Positions 1 to 5,854 of a stretch of DNA of 6,804 nt are shown in pieces. The position numbers were made by a program, and so were the translations under genes. How positions within the stretch are numbered: the first letter of the stretch is position 1; each line of letters begins with the position of its first letter. The notes under the pieces are model-generated. The model did not search any database, was not told the origin of the DNA, and was given only the letters and a program-made list of their open reading frames with translations. Source of the DNA: Acidobacteriaceae bacterium (GTDB taxonomy: Bacteria > Acidobacteriota > Terriglobia > Terriglobales > Acidobacteriaceae); contig PLKY01000259.1 in assembly GCA_003140785.1 (NCBI GenBank), positions 4,248 through 11,051 of the forward strand. The letters run 5' to 3'.

Positions 1-1748
1 CCGTTGATCACCGTCGCCATCAATCGTCCCTGCGGCGCAGCCGCCTTCTCGCTGCCGATCCCCTGGATCCACTGCACCTCAATGCGTCCCGAAGTGGGCG
101 AGTACAGATACTTGCCGTCGGCCAATTCAGCCGAGCCCAGCGCATTCAGCACCACATACTCACCCTTGTGATGCACTGTTGACGCGTTGTTCGGGCCCAA
201 CACAGGAAACTGCGTAGGCAGGCGCTTCACATCGTTCTGAACGGAAACTCCTGCGTGCGGGGCCGACAGATTCCACGGCTGTGGTGCGGCGCGAAATTGC
301 TGCAACCCGGTATTCATCAGGTTGAGCGTGAAGCCAATGGCCACCGTCGAGACCACAACCCCGATCATCAGCGCGACCTGCTGCTTCCACGGAGTGGAAC
401 CGACAAGATAGCCGGTCTTCAAATCCTGCGACGTGTCTCCGGAGTTCGACGCCGCGATGCACACTACACCGCCGATGGTAATAGCGAGCGCTCCAAAGGC
501 GGGCGCCGTCCAGCCCTGCACAAGAAAGATGGCCGAGGTCGCCATGAGTGTCGCGATAGTCATGCCGGAGACCGGACTCGCCGAGCTGCCAATCAATCCC
601 ACGATGCGCGAACTGACCGTGACGAACAAAAAACCGAAGACAACAACCAGCAGCGACGCCGCGAGATTCGCGACCCATCCTACATACGCACCGGGCACGG
701 GCTTGAACTGCAGGAAGATGAACATCACCGCGACAATCGACAAGGAGCCGAACACGACCACGCCCATGGATAAATCGTCTTCCGTGCGGAGCGGCTTTTT
801 CTTTTCTCCCGAGCCGGGCCGCATGGTCTTGAAGCCCGCAATCAACGCGTTCAGAATCGTGGGCACAGTCTTGAGCAGCGTGATTAGCCCCGCGGCGGCG
901 ACTGCGCCTGCGCCCATGGGGCGAATATAAGTGGACCAAAGCTGGCTTGGCCCCATCTGCGCAATCGGTATCGTTCCGGGGTACACGGGGTTGGGCAGCG
1001 ACTTGCCGAAGAAGTAAATTAGTGGCATCAGCACCAGCCACGAAAACACGCCGCCGGCAAAAATGACGCCTGCCACACGCGGTCCGATGATGTAGCCCAC
1101 GCCAAGATACTCCGGCGTCGCGTCTGCTTTGATCGACGCGCCTTTCAGGATGTGTTGCGGTCCGAAGTCCGGCTGAAATTCGGGCGTGCCAGGCCACGCT
1201 TTGAAGATGTTGTCATTTTGAAAGAGCGTGTAGAGCGCGCCAAGGCCAAGTCCGGAAAACACGCGCCCCGCGAGCGAGCCGCCCTTTTCGCCAGCAATCA
1301 GAACGTCCGCGCATGCCGTGCCCTCGGGGTAGGTCAGCACGCCATGTTCTTCCACAATGAGCTGGCGGCGCAGCGGAATCATGAACAGTACGCCGAGCCA
1401 GCCGCCAATCAGCGCGAGCAAAAAAATCCGCGAATACTCAAGTTCGAATCCGAGAAAGATAAGTGCCGGCAACGTGAAGATGACGCCGGAAGCGATCGAC
1501 TGTCCGGCGTTCCCGGTTGTTTGCACGATGTTGTTTTCAAGGATCGAGGCGCGTCCGAACGCGCGCAGAATGCTGATCGAAAGCACCGAAATCGGAATCG
1601 AGGCAGCAACAGTGAGCCCCGCCTTCAGGCCGACATACACCGTGACCGCGCCGAAGATGATGCCGAAGAGCGATCCCAGCAGGAGCGCGCGGAAAGTAAA
1701 TTCAGGCCGGTTCTCGTCGGGCGAAACAAAAGGCTCAAATTCGGGCAC
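1..1748 (-). CDS. OPT-family oligopeptide transporter, C-terminus cut by the window edge
   Basis: Translating the reverse strand from a GTG at 1748 gives 582 uninterrupted residues running off the left edge. This is a multi-pass inner-membrane protein of the OPT (oligopeptide transporter) family, whose characterised members are proton-coupled importers of peptides or metal chelates; the substrate of bacterial members like this is generally unknown. Family landmarks seen are the first membrane helix with VYVGLKAGLTV (about residues 37-47), ENNIVQTTGNAGQSIASG (71-88), TYPEGTACADVLIAGE (139-154) and SGDTSQDLKTGYLVG (436-450). An extramembrane stretch containing QNDNIFKAW lies near residues 175-230. 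Bacterial members are usually about 600-700 residues, so only the last part should be missing. An in-frame stop at 1769-1767 bounds the start. The GTG is preceded by GGAGG with 6 bases between, whereas the nearby ATG at 1752 is out of frame and ends after five codons. The gene is divergent from the acetyltransferase gene. Confidence 0.93.
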   Translation of the reverse strand, partial: MPEFEPFVSPDENRPEFTFRALLLGSLFGIIFGAVTVYVGLKAGLTVAASIPISVLSISILRAFGRASILENNIVQTTGNAGQSIASGVIFTLPALIFLGFELEYSRIFLLALIGGWLGVLFMIPLRRQLIVEEHGVLTYPEGTACADVLIAGEKGGSLAGRVFSGLGLGALYTLFQNDNIFKAWPGTPEFQPDFGPQHILKGASIKADATPEYLGVGYIIGPRVAGVIFAGGVFSWLVLMPLIYFFGKSLPNPVYPGTIPIAQMGPSQLWSTYIRPMGAGAVAAAGLITLLKTVPTILNALIAGFKTMRPGSGEKKKPLRTEDDLSMGVVVFGSLSIVAVMFIFLQFKPVPGAYVGWVANLAASLLVVVFGFLFVTVSSRIVGLIGSSASPVSGMTIATLMATSAIFLVQGWTAPAFGALAITIGGVVCIAASNSGDTSQDLKTGYLVGSTPWKQQVALMIGVVVSTVAIGFTLNLMNTGLQQFRAAPQPWNLSAPHAGVSVQNDVKRLPTQFPVLGPNNASTVHHKGEYVVLNALGSAELADGKYLYSPTSGRIEVQWIQGIGSEKAAAPQGRLMATVIN

Positions 1749-1754
1749 CCATAG

Positions 1755-1759
1755 CCTCC
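1755..1759 (-). promoter_or_regulatory. Shine-Dalgarno site that fixes the GTG start of the OPT gene
   Basis: On the reverse strand GGAGG occupies 1759-1755, 6 bases before the GTG at 1748. An ATG at 1752 lies between them but is only 2 bases from the SD and opens a five-codon frame (M-G-A-R-I-stop). The site therefore supports the GTG as the true start. Confidence 0.8.
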
Positions 1760-1765
1760 AGGCGG

Positions 1766-1788
1766 TTCAAAGCAGGAGCTTCAAAGCA
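1766..1788. repeat. Short direct repeat in the divergent intergenic region
   Basis: TTCAAAGCA occurs at 1766-1774 and again at 1780-1788, a 14-base period. An 8-base palindrome ATTCGAAT follows at 1794-1801. These lie between the divergent OPT and acetyltransferase genes, in the expected leader of the OPT transcript. The repeat is certain as sequence; any role as an operator or leader element is speculation, and so short a repeat can arise by chance. Confidence 0.45.
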
Positions 1789-1815
1789 AATTCATTCGAA
1801 TTCCCTGAAAGGGGG

Positions 1816-1824
1816 AGTGTAGCA
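1816..1824 (-). promoter_or_regulatory. Possible extended -10 promoter element for the OPT gene
   Basis: The reverse strand reads TGCTACACT at 1824-1816, which fits an extended -10 (TGn followed by TACACT, 4 of 6 matches to TATAAT). It would place the transcript start about 60 bases before the GTG. No recognisable -35 hexamer sits at the usual distance, so this is a weak, sequence-only candidate. I saw no better promoter for either divergent gene. Confidence 0.25.
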
Positions 1825-1943
1825 GCATCCGCAGGCAAATCGCCGGACCTCCGCAAATTCGCGTGCAGGATCGAAAAGGAAAACTGCGCTTGGCGAAATC
1901 CACCCGAACCGCGTAGCGTAAGTGCAGCCAGCGCTCTTTGAGC

Positions 1944-1948
1944 GGAGG
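1944..1948 (+). promoter_or_regulatory. Shine-Dalgarno site of the HGSNAT-like gene
   Basis: GGAGG lies at 1944-1948, 11 bases before the ATG at 1960. The spacing is longer than ideal, but no in-frame start fits better and the conserved family N-terminus begins only about 25 residues later. Confidence 0.5.
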
Positions 1949-1959
1949 CCCGAACTTAG

Positions 1960-3159
1960 ATGACTGATCAGGTAACTGCACCGACCCCCATCGCCCCAAC
2001 CGTATCGGCTCCGGCTCGCACACCGGTGCAACGCCTGCTTTCTCTCGATGTGGTTCGCGGCATCACCATCGCCTTCATGATCATGGTGAATAACAACGGC
2101 GGCCCCGGCTCATGGCGTTTTATGAATCATGCAGTATGGAACGGCCTTACGCCCACTGACCTCGTCTTTCCCACGTTTGTTTTTATCGTTGGCATCTCCG
2201 TCGTCTTCGCGTTTGACGCGCGATTGGCCCGTGGCGCCACCCGTGCGCGCCTTGCCTGGCACACGGTGCTGCGAACCGTGATTTTGATTCTCTTCGGCAT
2301 CGTGGTCAACAGCTTCCCCTTCTTTGAACTTCCGCATATGCGCTTCTATGGCGTGTTGCAGCGCATCGCGATTTGCTATCTCGTCGTCGGCCTCTTTTAT
2401 CTTTGGGACAATCGAGCGTGGACCAAGGTGGTAGCACTGGTTGCCGCGCTGGTGGGTTACTGGGTCCTGGTGCGCTGGGTTCCGGTTCCCGGCGCCGGCA
2501 TGCCCGGCCGCGACGTTCCTTTCCTGGACATGACGCAAAATCTGGTCTCCTGGATCGACCGTCTCCTCTTCCCGCATCACTTGTATCTCTACGCGCCCGA
2601 TCACAACGTACGCGATCCCGAAGGGCTGTTGAGCGACCTGCCTGCTATCGGCACGGCCCTGCTGGGCGTGCTGACTGGGTTGTGGCTTCGTGCAGACAAG
2701 CCGGCTTCTTTCAAAGCGAACGGGCTCGCTGTTGCCGCGTTGTGCAGCTCGGCGCTCGGCTATTTCTGGGCTCTCTGGTTCCCTTTGAACAAGAACATGT
2801 GGACCAGCTCGTACGTCTTAGTGGCAGCCGGCTATTCGCTTCTCTTGCTTACCTTGGCCTTCTGGGCAGTCGAAGTAAAGGGTTGGCGCAAGGGCTGGAC
2901 CTGGGTGTGGCTGGTCTTCGGCTCCAATGCGATTGTTGCTTACATGGTCAGCGAATTACTGCCCGGTGTGCTGAACACAGTGGCCGTACCTAACGGTCCG
3001 CGAAAACATGCAAGCCTGAACGTCGTGATCTTCTCCGATGCCTTCGCGCACATTCCCGATCCTCACTGGGCAGCCTTCACCTATTCGGTTACCTTCACCG
3101 CGGTTTGTTTCATTCCAGTATTGATTCTTTATCGCAAGAAGATTTTCCTGAAGATCTAG
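1960..3159 (+). CDS. HGSNAT-like transmembrane acyltransferase (COG4299/DUF5009 family)
   Basis: This 399-residue polytopic membrane protein belongs to the bacterial relatives of heparan-alpha-glucosaminide N-acetyltransferase, a group that includes NagX-type proteins. The animal enzyme transfers acetyl from acetyl-CoA across the membrane to a terminal glucosamine. A Pro/Ala-rich tail of about 20 residues precedes RLLSLDVVRGITIAFMIMVN (25-44). Next comes NHAVWNGLTPTDLVFP (56-71), whose His57 aligns with the family's proposed catalytic histidine. Further landmarks are GVLQRIA (131-137), DPEGLLSDLPAIGTALLG (219-236), PLNKNMWTSS (275-284) and GSNAIVAYMVSELL (321-334). About ten membrane helices are apparent, ending in a basic KKIFLKI tail. 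All the motifs I know are intact, so it should be active. The likely substrate is an amino sugar such as glucosamine or a cell-wall or chitin fragment, but nothing nearby proves this. It is divergent from the OPT gene and 133 bases upstream of the CPBP-like gene. Confidence 0.9.
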   Translation: MTDQVTAPTPIAPTVSAPARTPVQRLLSLDVVRGITIAFMIMVNNNGGPGSWRFMNHAVWNGLTPTDLVFPTFVFIVGISVVFAFDARLARGATRARLAWHTVLRTVILILFGIVVNSFPFFELPHMRFYGVLQRIAICYLVVGLFYLWDNRAWTKVVALVAALVGYWVLVRWVPVPGAGMPGRDVPFLDMTQNLVSWIDRLLFPHHLYLYAPDHNVRDPEGLLSDLPAIGTALLGVLTGLWLRADKPASFKANGLAVAALCSSALGYFWALWFPLNKNMWTSSYVLVAAGYSLLLLTLAFWAVEVKGWRKGWTWVWLVFGSNAIVAYMVSELLPGVLNTVAVPNGPRKHASLNVVIFSDAFAHIPDPHWAAFTYSVTFTAVCFIPVLILYRKKIFLKI

Positions 3160-3292
3160 ATCACGCTAACGAGCGCGCCCCGTCTACTGCTTAATAGTCT
3201 CGATTCGGAAAGATCCGCCGATAAGAGAATGCACAAGCGAATTGTGGCCAATAAAACAGGGCTGGCGCGCACCCACTGCCGGGAGGTCGAAG
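3160..3292. other. Intergenic gap between the acetyltransferase and CPBP-like genes
   Basis: This 133-base gap holds the SD of the next gene near its end and a TTG at 3242 in frame with it. I found no GC-rich hairpin followed by a T-run, so no intrinsic terminator, and no convincing -35/-10 pair. Whether the downstream gene has its own promoter or is read through from the acetyltransferase gene cannot be decided by eye. Confidence 0.5.
3281..3286 (+). promoter_or_regulatory. Shine-Dalgarno site that fixes the ATG start at 3293
   Basis: GGGAGG lies at 3281-3286, 6 bases before the ATG at 3293. The reading frame is open back to a TTG at 3242, but that start would add 17 residues and has no SD, so 3293 is preferred. 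Confidence 0.8.
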
Positions 3293-4057
3293 ATGAGCAC
3301 AGTCGAAGGCGCCAATGCACCATGCCTCGGCGCTGTGTCGTTGCCTCCGCGGCGCACTGTGTGGAACTTCTGTGAACTCGCCATTAGCTATGTAATGATC
3401 CTTGCGGTCATCTGGACCCCAAGGCCTCTCCAACGATGGCTCTACTGGGCAGCGATTGCATGGTTCGTGTATACAATCGCCTCGTCATTTCCCGGCTGGA
3501 AGGCGATGGGATGCCGTGCCACAGGTTTTTGGCGCTCGTTGTGGGTGGTGGGCGTGGCGCTGGTGCTGGCGGCAACTGCAATGATGTATGCGAGCAGCCA
3601 TCACACGCTGCATCATCCAAGTGGCTTCGTCCAATGGATACTCGCTTTCGGTGGCTACACGGTCTGGTCGATGGCGCAGCAATTCCTGCTGCAAGGTTAT
3701 TTTCTCGCTCGGCTCGTTCGCCTGGTGCCCAGCGCAACCTTGGCCGCGGTGACGGCGGCTGTCATCTTTTCGGCAGCACACCTGCCTAATCCGATCCTGA
3801 CCTTGCTGACTCTGCTTTGGGGCCTGGCTGCGTGCCTCGTCTTCCTAAAGACGCGCAACATCTGGCCGCTGGCCATGGCGCACGCTATCTTCGGCATCTG
3901 CGTGGCGATCACTGTTCCAGCAACCCTGCTGCATAATATGCGCGTGGGCCTCGGCTATCTCAACTATCGCGCGCCGCGCAATCTTCATCGCAACCAGAGC
4001 GACCACAGAGTATCGACAGTCGCGTGGGTAATCGACGAAGCGCCCACACGCCGCTGA
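3293..4057 (+). CDS. CPBP-family membrane protein with a substituted catalytic motif (probable non-canonical or inactive CAAX-type protease)
   Basis: This 254-residue hydrophobic protein has the architecture of the CPBP family (PF02517; CAAX protease and bacteriocin-processing enzymes), intramembrane peptidases related to Rce1. Several helices precede motif 1, at residues 129-135, which reads QQFLLQG where the family has EExxxRG. Both catalytic or base glutamates and the arginine are glutamines (codons 3677-3682 and 3692-3694). Motif 2, FSAAH (159-163), and the motif 3 histidine (His197, in MAHAIFG) are kept. Canonical peptidase activity is therefore doubtful. The conserved fold, with LPNPILTLLTLLWG at 164-177, suggests a maintained protein rather than decay; it may belong to a subfamily that normally carries Q here. 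The start is set by a strong SD. The last 24 residues are polar and are encoded opposite the end of the convergent CPBP gene. Confidence 0.82.
   Translation: MSTVEGANAPCLGAVSLPPRRTVWNFCELAISYVMILAVIWTPRPLQRWLYWAAIAWFVYTIASSFPGWKAMGCRATGFWRSLWVVGVALVLAATAMMYASSHHTLHHPSGFVQWILAFGGYTVWSMAQQFLLQGYFLARLVRLVPSATLAAVTAAVIFSAAHLPNPILTLLTLLWGLAACLVFLKTRNIWPLAMAHAIFGICVAITVPATLLHNMRVGLGYLNYRAPRNLHRNQSDHRVSTVAWVIDEAPTRR
3985..4057. other. Convergent 3' overlap of the two CPBP-family genes
   Basis: The plus-strand CPBP-like gene stops at 4057 and the minus-strand CPBP gene at 3985, so 73 bases code on both strands. Residues 231-254 of the plus-strand protein and about the last 23 residues of the minus-strand protein, including the motif 3 region HATVD, share this DNA. 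No terminator hairpin is visible between them, so their transcripts would have complementary 3' ends. Confidence 0.8.
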
Positions 4058-4875
4058 GCACGCCACGCCCTGCCGTAGAAAACACCCGCAATCACGGCCA
4101 TCAACACATAGCGCCAATTGAAGCTTGTGGCCCGCTTGTTCCAGTGCGCGAGCCCGAAGAGCACCGCGGTCAGTACGAGCGCCGCAGCGCGGCCAATGCG
4201 TCGCTCCAGAAGATTCTGCAGCCATCCGCGAAAAAACAGCTCTTCTGGAATCGCAATAAAGAGAAACGTGAAGACGAATGCCGCGAGCGCATGGAGCGGT
4301 TCCGGCCAGTTTGTATGGATGTGTAGAAAGCCCAGCCCCAGCCCAAGGGGAAGACCGATCACAGCATAGAGGAGAAACTCGCGCAGTCCAACGCCGACAT
4401 CGCGTCCTTTCAGTCGAAGGTCGAATCCCACACCATCCAATTGCCGCACCGCGAGAAATCCGAAGATGCCCGCATCGAGCAAAAGCATCTTGCCGAACGC
4501 CGCGAAGCCGTTGGGCCATGCAGGTTCAAGCCATCGCAAATCCACCGTCAACCCCAGCACGGCAAGAATCAAAAAATCTCGCCAGTTGCCGCGTCGGCCG
4601 GTATCAGCGCTTCGTGCCTGATCCAAGAAGAGAGCGATTGCCACAGGCAGCAACGCATACAATGCCAGCCATCCCCAGCGAAAAACACCGAAGGCATGCG
4701 CGACCAGCGCATAGGGCACGCACAAAACCACGGGACACGCGAGGCGCGCAGTTCTCGGTAAGGCATCGGCCCATGACACGAAGCGCTCCGGCGCGAATCC
4801 TGCGAACAACATCGGCAGCAGGATCAGCAGCGCGGCGACGATGACTTCAGGCCGCAGAATGGAATGCAAACTCAT
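3985..4875 (-). CDS. CPBP-family intramembrane glutamic endopeptidase (CAAX protease-like)
   Basis: This 296-residue polytopic protein carries all the CPBP (PF02517) motifs in the C-terminal half: EELFFRG at 211-217 (Glu211, Glu212, Arg216), FGLAH at 240-244 and HATVD at 284-288. About five hydrophobic helices precede them (roughly 9-28, 43-62, 67-84, 99-118, 126-144). Family members cleave within or near the membrane and act in prenyl-protein maturation, bacteriocin immunity or signalling; the substrate here is unknown. The gene begins 9 bases after the SpoIIM-family stop codon on the same strand, so the two are probably co-transcribed. No good SD precedes the ATG, which suggests translational coupling to SpoIIM or a slightly different start; the next in-frame methionine is residue 22, inside the first helix. 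Its 3' end overlaps the substituted CPBP gene coming from the other side. Confidence 0.9.
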   Translation of the reverse strand: MSLHSILRPEVIVAALLILLPMLFAGFAPERFVSWADALPRTARLACPVVLCVPYALVAHAFGVFRWGWLALYALLPVAIALFLDQARSADTGRRGNWRDFLILAVLGLTVDLRWLEPAWPNGFAAFGKMLLLDAGIFGFLAVRQLDGVGFDLRLKGRDVGVGLREFLLYAVIGLPLGLGLGFLHIHTNWPEPLHALAAFVFTFLFIAIPEELFFRGWLQNLLERRIGRAAALVLTAVLFGLAHWNKRATSFNWRYVLMAVIAGVFYGRAWRAQRRVGASSITHATVDTLWSLWLR

Positions 4876-4884
4876 CGCGACAAC

Positions 4885-5853
4885 TTAGACTGCTCGCACA
4901 GGCTTGGCCGGCCGAAAGAGCCACAACAGGAGCAGCGTGAAGAGCAGGCCGCCGACTGTGAATTTGAGACCCACCGGCGCATGCGATGGAGAGAAGAATC
5001 CTTCCAGAGATCCCGCAATCACAAGCATCGGAATGACGCCAGACACCAGCCGCGTGGCCTCGATGCCGCCTTGGGCTACCGAGTCCCGCCACCGCAGCGA
5101 GCCCGGAAACAACATCGAATAGCCGAGACGAAAACCGGCGCCTCCTGCGATCAGAATCGCCGGCAGTTCGAGCGATCCATGGGGAGCAACGAAGCTCCAG
5201 AGCGCGAGCGACATACCATATTGATGACACGCTGCGCCGATTACCCCCAGCATCATGCCATTCACGTATAGATAGAAGAACGTTCCCAAGCCAAAAGCGA
5301 TCCCACTTGCAAAGGTCACGAAACTAACGGTCAAGTTGTTCGTCATGATCGCGCTCGATGCCATCGGCGCGACAGTCACAATGGATTTCGTCCACATTTC
5401 GTGTCGCTCCATCGTCTCTATCATCTGCGGCCCGACAAAGTGCCTCATGAATTCCGGGCGGGCGTTCGTCAAAACGGCGCCCAGCACGCCCCAGGCAACC
5501 GATAGGAGCAGCGACGCCACAACATAGCGAATGTTGCGTTGGAAGATCGCCGGATACTCATCGCGCAAGAAACGGAACAGGGTAGCGAGGCTCGTCTTGC
5601 GTCCGGAATAGATAATATGGTGAGCCCGGGCCAGCAAATGATTCACGTGTTCGGCGTAAGTTCGTGCCGTCGCATCCTGACGCAGTACAGAGAGGTCTGC
5701 AGCGACCTGGCGATAGAGCAGCGCCATCTCCTGCAACTCTGCGCGCGAAAGCTGCGCCAGGCCATTCCGATCGGAAAGCGCAAGCAGCTCGGCAAGGCGA
5801 TCCCAGTGGGGCCTTCGCTTGGCGATCCACTGGTTTGAGAGAATGTGGGCCAT
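4885..5853 (-). CDS. SpoIIM-family (DUF95) membrane protein
   Basis: This 322-residue protein matches the stage II sporulation protein M family (PF01944). The namesake acts in forespore engulfment in Bacillus, but homologues are widespread in non-sporulating bacteria with unknown function. The N-terminal 105 residues are soluble and helical and start with a typical QWIAKRRPHWDRLAELL (8-24). They are followed by membrane helices near 109-129, 175-197, 199-220, 231-250, 264-283 and 297-315. Signature stretches are FVAPHGSLELPAILIAGGAG (221-240), FRLGYSMLFPG (241-251) and IAGSLEGFFSP (279-289). The ATG at 5853-5851 overlaps the ATG of the divergent RDD gene, and only a weak AGG-type SD lies before it. 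SpoIIM/RDD neighbourhoods, often with MoxR ATPases, are common in bacteria, suggesting a shared membrane complex. Here the following gene is a CPBP protease, 9 bases away. Confidence 0.92.
   Translation of the reverse strand: MAHILSNQWIAKRRPHWDRLAELLALSDRNGLAQLSRAELQEMALLYRQVAADLSVLRQDATARTYAEHVNHLLARAHHIIYSGRKTSLATLFRFLRDEYPAIFQRNIRYVVASLLLSVAWGVLGAVLTNARPEFMRHFVGPQMIETMERHEMWTKSIVTVAPMASSAIMTNNLTVSFVTFASGIAFGLGTFFYLYVNGMMLGVIGAACHQYGMSLALWSFVAPHGSLELPAILIAGGAGFRLGYSMLFPGSLRWRDSVAQGGIEATRLVSGVIPMLVIAGSLEGFFSPSHAPVGLKFTVGGLLFTLLLLWLFRPAKPVRAV
5837..5842 (+). promoter_or_regulatory. Probable Shine-Dalgarno site of the RDD gene
   Basis: GAGAGA at 5837-5842 sits 9 bases before the ATG at 5852 and lies inside the divergent SpoIIM coding sequence. 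It is too close to the alternative in-frame ATG at 5843, which favours 5852 as the start. Confidence 0.5.
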
Positions 5854-5854
5854 G
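5851..5854. other. CATG carrying the start codons of two divergent genes
   Basis: CATG at 5851-5854 supplies the minus-strand ATG of the SpoIIM gene (5853-5851) and the plus-strand ATG of the RDD gene (5852-5854). The genes are thus divergent with a 2-base overlap, and any promoter and SD for each must lie inside the other's coding region. The arrangement depends on the RDD start being 5852; with the alternative ATG at 5843 the overlap becomes 11 bases. Confidence 0.75.

Noticed and set aside
255..930. Plus-strand reading frames opposite the OPT gene.
   Set aside because: Their products are low-complexity and charged with no membrane or domain pattern, as expected from the antisense of a membrane protein gene.
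160..1197. Long minus-strand reading frame of 345 codons inside the OPT gene region.
   Set aside because: It is in a different frame from the OPT protein, is rich in Arg, His and Cys and has no recognisable motif. The OPT frame covers the same DNA with clear family motifs, so this is a shadow of GC-rich codon use.
2373..2993. 206-codon plus-strand frame inside the acetyltransferase gene.
   Set aside because: It is a Ser/Arg/Gly-rich out-of-frame reading of the HGSNAT-like gene with no SD or motif.
3242..3292. TTG at 3242 as the start of the substituted CPBP protein.
   Set aside because: It has no SD, while the ATG at 3293 has GGGAGG with 6-base spacing.
3967..3977. GCGCGCCGCGC near the convergent CPBP ends as a terminator stem.
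   Set aside because: It gives at most a 4-5 base-pair stem with a tiny loop, lies in coding sequence and has no T-run.
3845..4519. 224-codon minus-strand frame overlapping the intact CPBP gene.
   Set aside because: The 3985-4875 frame on the same strand has the CPBP catalytic motifs; this one has no recognisable features.
4885..5853. Reading the SpoIIM match as evidence for a spore-forming organism.
   Set aside because: SpoIIM/DUF95 proteins are widespread in non-sporulating bacteria and no other sporulation gene is present.
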